Of a stretch of DNA of 64,000 bases, positions 33,133 through 43,436 are shown piece by piece. The stretch is taken from assembly GCF_013520865.1 (NCBI RefSeq), contig NZ_JACDXJ010000001.1, positions 3,201,001 through 3,265,000 on the forward strand, in the 5' to 3' direction. Position 1 is the first letter of the stretch. Each line of letters starts with the position of its first letter. The notes beneath the pieces were generated by a model, which saw only the letters and a program-made list of their open reading frames with translations, was not told where the DNA came from and searched no databases. The position numbers were made by a program, and so were the translations under genes. The stretch comes from Microvirga mediterraneensis. Lineage in GTDB: Bacteria; Pseudomonadota; Alphaproteobacteria; Rhizobiales; Beijerinckiaceae.

Positions 33133-33641
33133 GGTCGTCCGATACGCAGCCGGTTGAGTTGCCAGACCCAGCGCGAATCGTGGAGATCATCGCGCAAGGC
33201 GCTGTAATCGTCTTGAGGATAGACGATCCACAAAGGTCCCTTGTCGCGGAGCGTCAACATCTGACCGTCCGCCGACATGGCGATCAGAGGATCGTATTTG
33301 AGATCATCCCAGGGAATATCCACCTCATAATCGTTCCAGGCGGAAGCCCGGATTGTCGCTCCTTTCCCCCCCACTCGCTCAAGGACGGCACGCAACGAAA
33401 CGCCCTCGAAACGATGCGTCTTGCCGCTGATGACGAAAGTGGCCGTGAGACTCTTCCGCTCTAGAGCCTCCAGCATCGCCCGGTCGAATTCGGCCCGCCC
33501 AGGAGCGTTGGTGACCTCGATCTCCCCGGTGACCGTCAGCAGGACCTCGCCTTTGGGCGAGGGCAACGGCTCAGCCGCATACGCCAAGGTCAAGCTACCG
33601 ACGAAGGCTATCGCAGACGTGAGAAACGTGAGACGGAGCAT
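33129..33641 (-). CDS. Periplasmic molybdopterin-oxidoreductase-fold protein
   Basis: A 170-residue exported protein with a signal peptide ending LTLAYAAEP. The mature part resembles the sulfite-oxidase/YedY molybdopterin-binding fold: LLTVTGEIEVTN, THRFEGVSLRAVLERVG, ASAWNDYEVDIPWDDL, PLWIVYPQDD and VWQLNRLRI. The mature protein has no cysteine, so the usual Moco-ligating residue is absent; a ligand-binding or sensing role is more likely than catalysis. It overlaps the kinase start by 4 bp, so the three genes form one operon. Start ATG at 33641 is uncertain; 33677 is also open. Confidence 0.75.
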   Translation of the reverse strand: MLRLTFLTSAIAFVGSLTLAYAAEPLPSPKGEVLLTVTGEIEVTNAPGRAEFDRAMLEALERKSLTATFVISGKTHRFEGVSLRAVLERVGGKGATIRASAWNDYEVDIPWDDLKYDPLIAMSADGQMLTLRDKGPLWIVYPQDDYSALRDDLHDSRWVWQLNRLRIGRP

Positions 33642-34055
33642 GCGGCCCAATCCGAGAGAGATTATAATAGAACACATATATCATTGGCGATTTGTTGCAA
33701 AAAATCCAGTACCGCCCTTGAGAAAGAACAACTCTCTCCCCTTGCGGCACACCGGGAATAAAGCCTCCGACGCCAAATCAATATCCATCAGCAATTCATC
33801 GGCACAGAATTTAGTCTATCCTTACACATGGGCTATAAGATCCATTCAATCGAAACATTAAGGAAAGTATCTCCCTTCGTATTCGACAGATTGTTTTCAG
33901 CACACACCCAAAGAACAGCCGCCAATGCTGATGGGATGACGAGCCTCTAAACCCGGATGAAGAGCGGGATTGTGCGAGCTTGACCGCTGGGGCTATATTC
34001 CGCCCCGATTATCAGCAGGCCCTCTGCCGAAGCTTTCGCAAACGAGGAGTTTGAT
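33642..34055. other. AT-rich divergent intergenic region
   Basis: 414 bp with promoters for the sensor operon (leftward) and the BA14K gene (rightward). The stretch 33660-33900 is notably AT-rich for this genome. No RNA gene seen. Confidence 0.4.
33970..33998 (+). promoter_or_regulatory. Possible promoter of the BA14K gene
   Basis: TTGTGC and CTATAT with a 17-bp spacer, 57 bp before the start. Weak match. Confidence 0.35.
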
Positions 34056-34466
34056 ATGCGCAAATTCGTAACGGCTCTGGTCGGGGCTGCAGTGCTCCTG
34101 TCGGCACTGCCCGCCAATGCCAGCCCCATGCAGGCCCGCACCCTGCCCCGGATCGACCAGGCATACCCGAACGAGAGCTACGCCCAATACTATCGTCGCG
34201 GCTATCGTCCCTATTATCACGATCGCTATTACTACCGCCGTGGCGGCAATGGTGCAGCCGTCGCGGCCGGTGTCGCAGGCCTCGCGGCGGGCGCTCTGAT
34301 CGCCGGCGCCATCGCCAACCAGGCCCAGGCAGCCCCTCCCGCACCTCCCGGAACGGTTGATCCCCAGATGGCGGCTTATTGCGCGCGCAAGTACCGCTCC
34401 TATGATCCGGCGACGGGAACGTTCCTGGCCACGAACGGCATGCGGTACGTATGCACCTACCCGTAA
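34056..34466 (+). CDS. BA14K-family exported protein
   Basis: A 136-residue exported protein. Signal peptide MRKFVTALVGAAVLLSALPANA; a Tyr/Arg-rich stretch (YYRRGYRPYYHDRYYYRRGG) then a Gly/Ala glycine-zipper segment (VAAGVAGLAAGALIAGAIA); the C-terminus AAYCARKYRSYDPATGTFLA ... RYVC is the BA14K signature with its two cysteines. In Brucella BA14K is an immunoreactive, lectin-like surface protein; the role here is unknown. GAGGAG precedes the ATG. Confidence 0.85.
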   Translation: MRKFVTALVGAAVLLSALPANASPMQARTLPRIDQAYPNESYAQYYRRGYRPYYHDRYYYRRGGNGAAVAAGVAGLAAGALIAGAIANQAQAAPPAPPGTVDPQMAAYCARKYRSYDPATGTFLATNGMRYVCTYP

Positions 34467-34492
34467 GCTCGGATTCCCCATGAAGCATCCGG

Positions 34493-34522
34493 CCCTGCCT
34501 CAGACCATGTGGCAGGGTTTTT
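34493..34522 (+). terminator. Intrinsic terminator of the BA14K gene
   Basis: Stem CCCTGCC / GGCAGGG with an 11-nt loop and TTTTT. Confidence 0.85.
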
Positions 34523-34636
34523 CTTGCGTGCGCCGCCCGGGGAGCAGCGAAGGGTTTACCTTGTCGACCTTCGCCTTAAATCTGGAAGGCGAATTTTCCT
34601 CCCCTGGCATTCCCGGAAAGGCATAGGATCAGCTCA

Positions 34637-34912
34637 ATGGCTCAAGACTCTGACAGCAGCGGAATCGTCATCCCTCCCACCGAAGCGGCCATCCTCACTT
34701 CGGGCAACATGACGGAGCTTGAACTGATCCTCCCGGATCTCGGAGACGAAGACCTGCCCGAGGTCGCGATTTTCCTGGTCGCCTGCGCCATGCGCTTCCA
34801 CAGCGACCCCGATTTCGTCCAGGAGCAGATGGAATGGCTCGTCAGGGCTCACGACACCGAGGTGGATGAAGGTCTGAAGCCCGATCAGCTGAATTCGGCC
34901 AACGACGACTGA
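34637..34912 (+). CDS. Small acidic hypothetical protein
   Basis: A 91-residue acidic protein without signal or membrane segment; mostly predicted helix (LPEVAIFLVACAMRFHSDPD, EQMEWLVRAHDTE). No family recognised. It is alone between BA14K and the clp operon. Confidence 0.65.
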   Translation: MAQDSDSSGIVIPPTEAAILTSGNMTELELILPDLGDEDLPEVAIFLVACAMRFHSDPDFVQEQMEWLVRAHDTEVDEGLKPDQLNSANDD

Positions 34913-34995
34913 GCCACTCGGCTCGGCCCGCGAAAAGCGGACAATGCGCGATGCGGCCCCTGAGGACCGCATCGACGAACGATGGATTGCCGGCC

Positions 34996-35243
34996 TCAAA
35001 GGCTGGAGATGATCGCGTCTATTCCTTCCATGATCGCAGCCGGCGACGTGCCGACTGCGTTCAGGAGGATGGTCAGAAGCCAATAGCAACCGAAGATGAT
35101 CACCGGCACGAGGATCCAGCCCAGGATTTCCTCGAACCATACGCGCCGGCGGCGACGGAGATAGCGTTTCTCGCGCCACGACAACTTCGCCGGTGCGTCC
35201 AGGGTCCGGGACGCCTCCAGGGCCCCCTCGTGTATCTCACTCG

Positions 35244-35247
<4 letters not shown>
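34996..35247 (-). CDS. Small membrane protein downstream of clpA
   Basis: An 83-residue protein with a very basic centre (WREKRYLRRRRRVW) followed by one membrane helix (ILGWILVPVIIFGCYWLLTILL). Its start overlaps the clpA stop (ATGA), so it is translationally coupled to clpA. Function unknown. Confidence 0.75.
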
Positions 35248-37709
<2,462 letters not shown>

Positions 37710-37739
37710 CGGCTTGTCCTTTTATGAGACGGGGCTCGG

Positions 37740-38132
37740 CTAATTCTTTTCCATGACGCATTGCAGAGGATGCTGATGCTTCCTGGCGAAATCCATCACC
37801 TGGGTCACCTTGGTCTCGGCAATTTCGTACGTAAAAACTCCACATTCCCCAACGCCGTTCTGGTGGACATGCAACATGATCCTGGTCGCATCCTCGCGGT
37901 TCTTGTTGAAGAAGCGCTCCAGCACGTGCACCACGAACTCCATCGGGGTGTAATCATCGTTCAAGAGAAGAACGCGGTAAAGGTTCGGCCGTTTCGTGCG
38001 CGGCTTGGTTTTCGTGATGATGGCCGTATTCGAGCGGCCGCCATCATCGCCTCCAGGAGGCTGTGACCCGCCGGCAGCGGAAATCGGACATGGCTCCGAC
38101 AGGGTCAAAGTACCTTGAGCTACCCGCAGCAT
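37740..38132 (-). CDS. clpS: ATP-dependent Clp protease adaptor ClpS
   Basis: ClpS recognises N-terminal degrons and delivers them to ClpA. The core is complete: [29 protein letters not shown] with the Asn-Asp pair of the amino-acid pocket, [24 protein letters not shown] and the tail [10 protein letters not shown]. The chosen ATG at 38132 gives 130 residues with a poorly conserved ~45-residue N-terminal extension; its ribosome site is weak and internal TTG/GTG starts are possible. Same operon as clpA. Confidence 0.92.
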   Translation of the reverse strand: MLRVAQGTLTLSEPCPISAAGGSQPPGGDDGGRSNTAIITKTKPRTKRPNLYRVLLLNDDYTPMEFVVHVLERFFNKNREDATRIMLHVHQNGVGECGVFTYEIAETKVTQVMDFARKHQHPLQCVMEKN

Positions 38133-38352
38133 ATTCGGACGACCGCCCCTTCTTCTATTCTGGCCCTCGGCCTCCGGCCCGACCTGCGTCGCGCCATCGG
38201 CATCAAGCCAAATGTATAGTCGCTCCATTCGGTTCGCCAGATCAACCAGATGGGTGGTCGCAGTCCTGATGAAAAGAGCGACATCTTGGTCACTCCTACG
38301 CGAGCCGGACAGGCATGTCGCCCGGCCCTGGATGCATGTCAGACCCAACGCA

Positions 38353-38379
38353 AAACGCCCGGGACAGGCCCGGGCGTTT
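38353..38379. terminator. Bidirectional-looking terminator between phasin gene and clpS
   Basis: An 11-bp perfect stem AAACGCCCGGG / CCCGGGCGTTT with a 5-nt loop, preceded by A and followed by T runs. It ends the phasin transcript. Confidence 0.85.
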
Positions 38380-38402
38380 CATGCGAGAGGATCTGGCGTG
38401 CC

Positions 38403-38744
38403 TCAGGCGCGCGCAGCCGCCGCCTTGGAGAGGAGCCCTTCGTAGGGCTTCATCGTCTCGGTGGCGAGGTTGGAATACAGCGCGCCCATCCTGGTCGCCT
38501 GGCTCACGAGGTTGTCATAGGCGCCCTTCATGAAGGCGCCCTGGATCTCGACGGCCTTGTCGAGGGTCTGGACGCCCAGCAGCTTCTCGACGGTCGAGGA
38601 GGTCTGTTCGAAGGACTTGCGGGCGAAATCCGCCGTCTCGGACGCAATGACCTGGCTGTTGCTGGAGAACGCGCCGAGCGCCTTCATGGTGGCATCCAGG
38701 TTGTCCTGGCCGAACTTCTGAATCTGGGTAAACGGCTGAAGCAT
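38403..38744 (-). CDS. Phasin family protein
   Basis: A 113-residue phasin that coats polyhydroxyalkanoate granules. Mostly amphipathic helix: NLDATMKALGAFSSNSQVIASE, FARKSFEQTSSTVEKLLGVQTLDKAVEIQ and SQATRMGALYSNLATE match the phasin_2 pattern. The ATG at 38744 has GAGG six bases upstream. Expression is from a near-consensus promoter flanked and overlapped by two PhaR-like operators, so it should be induced when PHA granules titrate the repressor. phaC lies 31 kb away. Confidence 0.9.
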   Translation of the reverse strand: MLQPFTQIQKFGQDNLDATMKALGAFSSNSQVIASETADFARKSFEQTSSTVEKLLGVQTLDKAVEIQGAFMKGAYDNLVSQATRMGALYSNLATETMKPYEGLLSKAAAARA

Positions 38745-38804
38745 TGTGAACCTCGGCAATAAGGCGTTAAATGACGGTAGGCCCGCTGGATAGCTGACGA
38801 TGCC

Positions 38805-38833
38805 ATTATGTGCAGTGCACAAAATTTTGTCAA
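38805..38833 (-). promoter_or_regulatory. Sigma70 promoter of the phasin gene
   Basis: On the minus strand a perfect TTGACA and CATAAT with a 17-bp spacer, 61 bp upstream of the start codon. Confidence 0.8.
38809..38821. promoter_or_regulatory. PhaR-like operator, promoter-proximal
   Basis: TGTGC-AGT-GCACA, a perfect 5-bp inverted repeat with 3-bp centre, lying over the -10 and spacer of the phasin promoter. The core TGC-N3-GCA matches the type of site known for the PHA-responsive repressor PhaR (CTGC-N3-GCAG in Paracoccus). Confidence 0.6.
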
Positions 38834-38838
38834 GTTTT

Positions 38839-38855
38839 ATTGTGCGCTGCACAAT
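38839..38855. promoter_or_regulatory. PhaR-like operator, promoter-distal
   Basis: ATTGTGC-GCT-GCACAAT, a perfect 7-bp inverted repeat with the same 3-bp centre geometry, just upstream of the -35. Its centre is 32 bp (three helical turns) from the proximal site, allowing cooperative binding. Confidence 0.6.
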
Positions 38856-38998
38856 AATTTCCTCGATTGATCCTCCCCCGTTAACCGCCCCGTAACCGCA
38901 ACCTCCTAGTGTCGGAGGATGTGTTGTGCCGGCAACGGTTCCCTCAAGAGAACCGGGCGCAGGGGCCTAAAACCAAGCGAAACAGGGATTTTTGCAGC

Positions 38999-40528
38999 AT
39001 GAATTCGGTTTGGATGGGACACCGAAAGACATGGGCTCTTATTGGCATTGTGGCGTCGGTTGCAGTGGCTGTTGCATCCCCGGCCGAGGCGGCGCGTAGG
39101 GCGAAGCCTTCTGGCGGTGGATATAGCCCCCTCTCCGCTTCGATCGTGGTCGACGCCAAGACTGGCAAAATCCTCCAGGGCGAAAATGTCGACGAGCCGC
39201 GGATCCCGGCTTCGCTCACGAAGGTGATGAGCCTTTACCTCCTTTTCGAGCAGCTCGAGCGCGGCCGCATGCGGGGCGACACCCCGCTGACCGTATCGGC
39301 CTATGCGGCCAGCCAGCCGCCGACCAAGCTGGGCTTGCGCCCCGGATCGACCATCGAGGTCGACGACGCGATCAAGGCCATGGTGACCCTGTCGGCCAAT
39401 GACGTCTCCGTCGTGGTCGCCGAGAACATTGCCGGATCCGAGGATGCCTTTGCCCGAATGATGACCCGCAAGGCGAGGGAGCTCGGCATGAGCTCGACGG
39501 CTTTCTACAACCCACATGGCCTGCCGCACGAGCCGCCGAACATCACCACCGCCCGCGACCTGTCCATCCTCGGCCGCGCGATCCAGGACCGCTTTCCGAA
39601 GTACTTCGCCTATTTCCAGACCCAGTCTTTCCAGTACGGCAGCCGCACCATTCGCGGACATAACCGCCTGCTCGGCAAGGTCGAGGGCGTGGATGGCATC
39701 AAGACCGGTTATACGCGCCTGTCGGGCTTCAACCTCCTGACCTCTGTCAACACCGACAGCCGCAGCCTCGTCGCCGTGGTGCTCGGCGGCCGCTCGGGCG
39801 CTTCCCGCGACCAGAAGATGGCCAGCCTCATCCAGAGCCAACTGCCCCGGGCTTATGCCGGCGCCCGGACGGCACCGTCCGTGGTTGAAAACCAGCCCTC
39901 TATGGTGGCCGAGGCCCCGGCTCCGCGTCCTGTCGAGCTTGCCCCCGTGGCGGCTCCCGTGAGAGTGGCTTCCGCCACTCCGCAGGCTCCCGTGGTCCAG
40001 GCCCAGGCTTCGACGCCTCCGACGGCTCCCGAGCGCAAGCCGCTCGATCTGAACACCTTGCGACCGGTCGTCGCCTCGGCTGCCGGCGCCAGCTCGACCA
40101 CCACCCCCTCCTCGGTGCGGTGGCAGAAGGGTCCGGAGCCGCTGCCCCTGAACGCGCAGGCCTATGCGGCTCTGCCTGCTCCGGCCCAGATCCCAGCCGC
40201 CCAGAAGGCCGCACTGCAGGCCAAGATCGACCCGAAGGGCGAAGCTTCGAAGAGCGAGGCGACTGAGCCGAAGAAGACCGTGAGCGGTTGGGTGATCCAG
40301 CTCGGCGCGACGGATGACGAAGCGAAGGCGAAAGCCATGCTCGACACGGCCCGCGGCCGCTTCGGCAAGGTCCTGGGCAAGGCCTCGCCGTTCACCGAGA
40401 AGGTGACCGTCGACGGCTCCACCCTCTACCGGGCGCGCTTCTCCGGATTTTCCGAATCCAACGATGCCGCGAACGCCTGCAAGCAGCTCAAGAAGAGCGG
40501 CGTGAACTGCTTCGCCGCACGCGGCTGA
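38999..40528 (+). CDS. D-alanyl-D-alanine carboxypeptidase with SPOR domain
   Basis: A 509-residue periplasmic penicillin-binding protein of the PBP5/6 (S11) family that trims peptidoglycan pentapeptides. A signal peptide ends near ASPAEAA. Catalytic motifs: SLTK (SxxK), SAN (SxN) and KTG in GIKTGYTRLSGFN. After the catalytic domain comes a ~150-residue Pro/Ala linker and a C-terminal SPOR domain (GWVIQLGATDDEAKAKAMLDTA ...), which binds denuded septal peptidoglycan and would target the enzyme to the division site. Start ATG at 38999 (MNSVWMGHRK); upstream frame is open but improbable. Confidence 0.93.
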   Translation: MNSVWMGHRKTWALIGIVASVAVAVASPAEAARRAKPSGGGYSPLSASIVVDAKTGKILQGENVDEPRIPASLTKVMSLYLLFEQLERGRMRGDTPLTVSAYAASQPPTKLGLRPGSTIEVDDAIKAMVTLSANDVSVVVAENIAGSEDAFARMMTRKARELGMSSTAFYNPHGLPHEPPNITTARDLSILGRAIQDRFPKYFAYFQTQSFQYGSRTIRGHNRLLGKVEGVDGIKTGYTRLSGFNLLTSVNTDSRSLVAVVLGGRSGASRDQKMASLIQSQLPRAYAGARTAPSVVENQPSMVAEAPAPRPVELAPVAAPVRVASATPQAPVVQAQASTPPTAPERKPLDLNTLRPVVASAAGASSTTTPSSVRWQKGPEPLPLNAQAYAALPAPAQIPAAQKAALQAKIDPKGEASKSEATEPKKTVSGWVIQLGATDDEAKAKAMLDTARGRFGKVLGKASPFTEKVTVDGSTLYRARFSGFSESNDAANACKQLKKSGVNCFAARG

Positions 40529-40605
40529 CTTGATGAGAGAACGCTGTGACGGCGCGTGTGTTTGCGCCGTCACCGCCCGAAGACAACCGGATCGCGCGTG
40601 GAGTA

Positions 40606-41331
40606 TCAGCGATGTCGGCCCAGCAAGACTTCTCTCGCCTCGTTCACGCGAGCCGCGAGGTACGCCGTCCCTCCCTGGTCAGGATGGAGTTTCTTCATGA
40701 GCGTCCGATGCGCTTTTCGGATCTCGTCGAGGCTCGCACCCGGCTGAAGGCCCAGGATCTGATAGGCTTCCTCTTTCGTCATTACGCCCGAATGCGCATG
40801 AGTGCGCGTCCGCGTGTCGCGATCTCCGTGAGCGTTTTCACGCCAACCGGCAAACCGGCGATCAAAATAAGCCTCTAGGAGTGGGACGCCCTGTGGGTCA
40901 TGGGCGCTGCACTCGTCATAGAGGCGGCGCAGGCTCTGCGGATCGAGACTCGAGAGCCGCCGTCCGGCGAAGGCTCCCACCAGGATCGTGCCTTCGACCG
41001 CTCCAGACGCGTGATCGATCTCCATCTCGATCATCGCCGACCGAATGCGGGAGAACCGGCCTCCCGCCTGCTGGAGCTTCCGCCAGGGGCCGGGAAGATT
41101 CAGGGCGCTCCAGCCCAGCGCCCAGGCGCCGAAACCGCCGAGCAGAAGGGCCATGTCGATGCGTCCCTTGACGACCAGGAGCACGGCTGTGCCGAGCGCC
41201 GCGATTCCGGCCACGGTTTTGAGGCTCTTGGCCAAAACCTTCGGGTCGGCCCGCGTATAGTTCTTGCCCAACCACCACAGAAGAGCGACCGCCATTATTC
41301 CAAGAAGCAGCATCATCGTTTTCGTCCCCAC
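40606..41331 (-). CDS. Membrane-anchored J-domain protein
   Basis: A 241-residue protein: two membrane helices at the N-terminus (about 6-22 and 40-75 in the hydrophobic block), a middle cytoplasmic region, and a C-terminal J domain MTKEEAYQILGLQPGASLDEIRKAHRTLMKKLHPDQGG with the HPD motif that activates DnaK. Topology resembles DjlA/Tim14-type co-chaperones that recruit Hsp70 to the membrane. An ATG at 41316 is an alternative start. Confidence 0.88.
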   Translation of the reverse strand: MGTKTMMLLLGIMAVALLWWLGKNYTRADPKVLAKSLKTVAGIAALGTAVLLVVKGRIDMALLLGGFGAWALGWSALNLPGPWRKLQQAGGRFSRIRSAMIEMEIDHASGAVEGTILVGAFAGRRLSSLDPQSLRRLYDECSAHDPQGVPLLEAYFDRRFAGWRENAHGDRDTRTRTHAHSGVMTKEEAYQILGLQPGASLDEIRKAHRTLMKKLHPDQGGTAYLAARVNEAREVLLGRHR

Positions 41332-41400
41332 CCCAACATGTGGGCCGGGATGGGGCGGATGTAAATTGCCGGCTTGAAGAATGGCGGCAGCAGCGGATCG

Positions 41401-42108
41401 TTATTCCGGCCGCTTCGGGATCTCGAGGCCCCGCTGCACGGCCGGGCGGGCGAGGCCCCGCTCCAGCCACGCCGGAACGCGTTTGAGGCTCTCGAACTCG
41501 ACCAGTTCTCCGGCGCCGTAGAAGCCGACAAGGTTGCGCACCCAACCCAGCAGGGAGATATCCGCGATGGTGTAGTCGTCGCCCATGATCCAGGCGCGAC
41601 CTTCAAGCCTGGTCTCAAGGACGCCCAGCAGGCGCTTGGATTCGTTGCGATACCGCTCCAGAGGACGCTTGTCCTCGATCTCGCGCCCGGCGAATTTGTG
41701 GAAGAAACCGAGTTGGCCGAACATCGGCCCCACGGACGCCATCTGGAAGAACACCCATTGAATCGTCTCATAGCGCCGGGCTGGGTCGGAAGGCAGGAAC
41801 TTGCCGGTCTTCTCGGCGAGGTACAGCAGGATTGCTCCGGACTCGAACAGGGGCAGCGGCTTTCCACCCGGCCCGTCGGGGTCGATGATGGACGGAATCT
41901 TGCCGTTCGGATTCAGGGACAGGAATTCGGGCGTCCAGGTCTCGTTCTGGCCGATATTGATGAAATGCGGCTCATAAGGCAGCCCGGTCTCCTCCAGCAT
42001 GATGGAGACTTTGACCCCATTGGGGGTCGGGGTGGAATAGAGCTGAATCCTGTCGGGATGCCGGGCGGGCCAGCGGGATGCAATCGGGAAGGCTGAGAGA
42101 TCGGCCAT
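41401..42108 (-). CDS. YfcG/YghU-type glutathione S-transferase
   Basis: A 235-residue Nu-class-like GST. Near the start YSTPTPNGVKVSIMLEETGLPYEPHFINIG has the Thr/Asn pair typical of YfcG and YghU disulfide-bond reductases; NPNGKIPSIIDPDGPGGKPLPLFESGAILLYLAE binds glutathione; the C-terminal domain has the N-capping box DDYTIADISLLGW. E. coli relatives reduce disulfides with glutathione. Transcribed alone. Confidence 0.9.
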   Translation of the reverse strand: MADLSAFPIASRWPARHPDRIQLYSTPTPNGVKVSIMLEETGLPYEPHFINIGQNETWTPEFLSLNPNGKIPSIIDPDGPGGKPLPLFESGAILLYLAEKTGKFLPSDPARRYETIQWVFFQMASVGPMFGQLGFFHKFAGREIEDKRPLERYRNESKRLLGVLETRLEGRAWIMGDDYTIADISLLGWVRNLVGFYGAGELVEFESLKRVPAWLERGLARPAVQRGLEIPKRPE

Positions 42109-42201
42109 GGAAACTCCATCATCGGCGTGAGTCGTGATGGAGCGATGCTAGAGGGAGCGGCCCCGCTTGCAAGCGAGGCCCCAGGCTACCCTGGTCTGAC
42201 G

Positions 42202-42558
42202 TCAGTGCAGGAGCGCGTTCCGGCTGCGCTGGCTCTCCCGCTCCCAAGCCTGGACGACGACGCCGTTGATGCCCGAGTCGTGGAGCCTGTCGCTCAGGTC
42301 GATGAAGTGGCGCTCTGTTGTCTCCACCTCGATTTCGATCTGCTCGTCTTCGGCATGGTCGAGTTCCGAGGCCGCGTAGCGTTCGTAGGCGGCCGACATC
42401 TCCGCATAGGCGAAGGCCACGGGAAGGGTGCGGAAGATGGTGGAGAATTCCTCGTCGAGTTCGCCGGTGGTCAGGTCCCGCATTTGGACCAGATAGCCGT
42501 CGTCATGCTCGCAGACTTCGTAACGCCAGTGCCGGCCTTCGGATGCGCACATCAGCAT
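42202..42558 (-). CDS. Hypothetical protein
   Basis: A 118-residue acidic protein without signal peptide. It starts MLMCASEGRHWRYEVCEHDDGYLVQMRDL and has an acidic run (DHAEDEQIEIEVETTE). GGAGG stands five bases before the ATG at 42558, which decides the start. No family recognised. Confidence 0.65.
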   Translation of the reverse strand: MLMCASEGRHWRYEVCEHDDGYLVQMRDLTTGELDEEFSTIFRTLPVAFAYAEMSAAYERYAASELDHAEDEQIEIEVETTERHFIDLSDRLHDSGINGVVVQAWERESQRSRNALLH

Positions 42559-42657
42559 CGGAACCTCCACTCAACTGAACTGCTGAGCCAATGCTGGACG
42601 AGCCAGCGCGGTTCCAAGAAGATCCCGATCCGCGAGGAAGATCCCCAGCTAAAAAGT

Positions 42658-42918
42658 CTAGCGGCGGCCGATCGCCTCTGCCCGGACACGACCGCCGACC
42701 CGCACCTGCGTGCCGTTCCCCAAATCGATGAAGCCCTGGCTGGTCTTGAGGGAATCCTGCCTTTCGACCTGCGCCCGGCGTTCCTGGAAGCGATCCCGGC
42801 ATTCCGGCGGCACATGGACCTGGACGCCGGGAGGCACGTTGGGCATGCGGCACTCTTTCGCAAGCGCAGGGGCACCGGCACAAACCAGAAGAGCGGCGGT
42901 GACAATGGGAAATCTCAT
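42658..42918 (-). CDS. Small exported protein
   Basis: An 86-residue exported protein: signal peptide MRFPIVTAALLVCAGAPALA, then a mature domain with two cysteines (CRMPN, PPECRDRFQ) that could form a disulfide, and a C-terminal strand-rich IDLGNGTQVRVGGRVRAEAIG. Unknown function. Confidence 0.65.
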   Translation of the reverse strand: MRFPIVTAALLVCAGAPALAKECRMPNVPPGVQVHVPPECRDRFQERRAQVERQDSLKTSQGFIDLGNGTQVRVGGRVRAEAIGRR

Positions 42919-42945
42919 GGATGGCTCTCCGATGATTCACATAGG

Positions 42946-43383
42946 TTACAGCAGGCCCAGTTCTGCCAGCTCACGCCGCATGTCCTCCGGCATCACGGCG
43001 AGGTCGCCTGCCTTCAGGTCGATGTCGCGCGGCGCTTCCTTGGCGACGAGGTAGCGCCAACCCTGGAACGGCCTGTAGGGACGCGGCTCCACGGCCACCA
43101 CTTTCGGCTCGAGCACCAGATGACAGCGGCCGATACCGTCCCCATCCGTGAATGGCCGAACAGCAAGCAACCTCTGGCGGGCCGCGACCTGCCCCTTGAT
43201 CACCCAAAACAGTGATCCGCCGTCCAGCAGCTCGTCGATGCGCTTGGGCACCATGCGGGTGGTGTGCGTCTGCTCGTATTCCCGCCCGAGGCGTCGATGC
43301 AGCGCGCGGTTCTCCTCGATCCACTCTTCGAGATCCGTGATCGATTCGCAGCCGACGCAGAGTTTGATGAGATGAAGTGCCAT
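42946..43383 (-). CDS. DUF1489 family protein
   Basis: A 145-residue protein that matches the alphaproteobacterial DUF1489 family: LHLIKLCVGCESITDLEEWI at the N-terminus, HTTRMVPKRIDELLDGGSLFWVIKG and FQGWRYLVAKEAPRDI. Function unknown. The ATG at 43383 starts at the conserved MALHLIKL. It follows the biotin carboxylase gene on the same strand after 53 bp. Confidence 0.85.
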   Translation of the reverse strand: MALHLIKLCVGCESITDLEEWIEENRALHRRLGREYEQTHTTRMVPKRIDELLDGGSLFWVIKGQVAARQRLLAVRPFTDGDGIGRCHLVLEPKVVAVEPRPYRPFQGWRYLVAKEAPRDIDLKAGDLAVMPEDMRRELAELGLL

Positions 43384-43436
43384 ATCCGTTTCAACCACGC
43401 GCCCGCCCAGTCCGTCACCGGGCGATGCGCCGCAGG

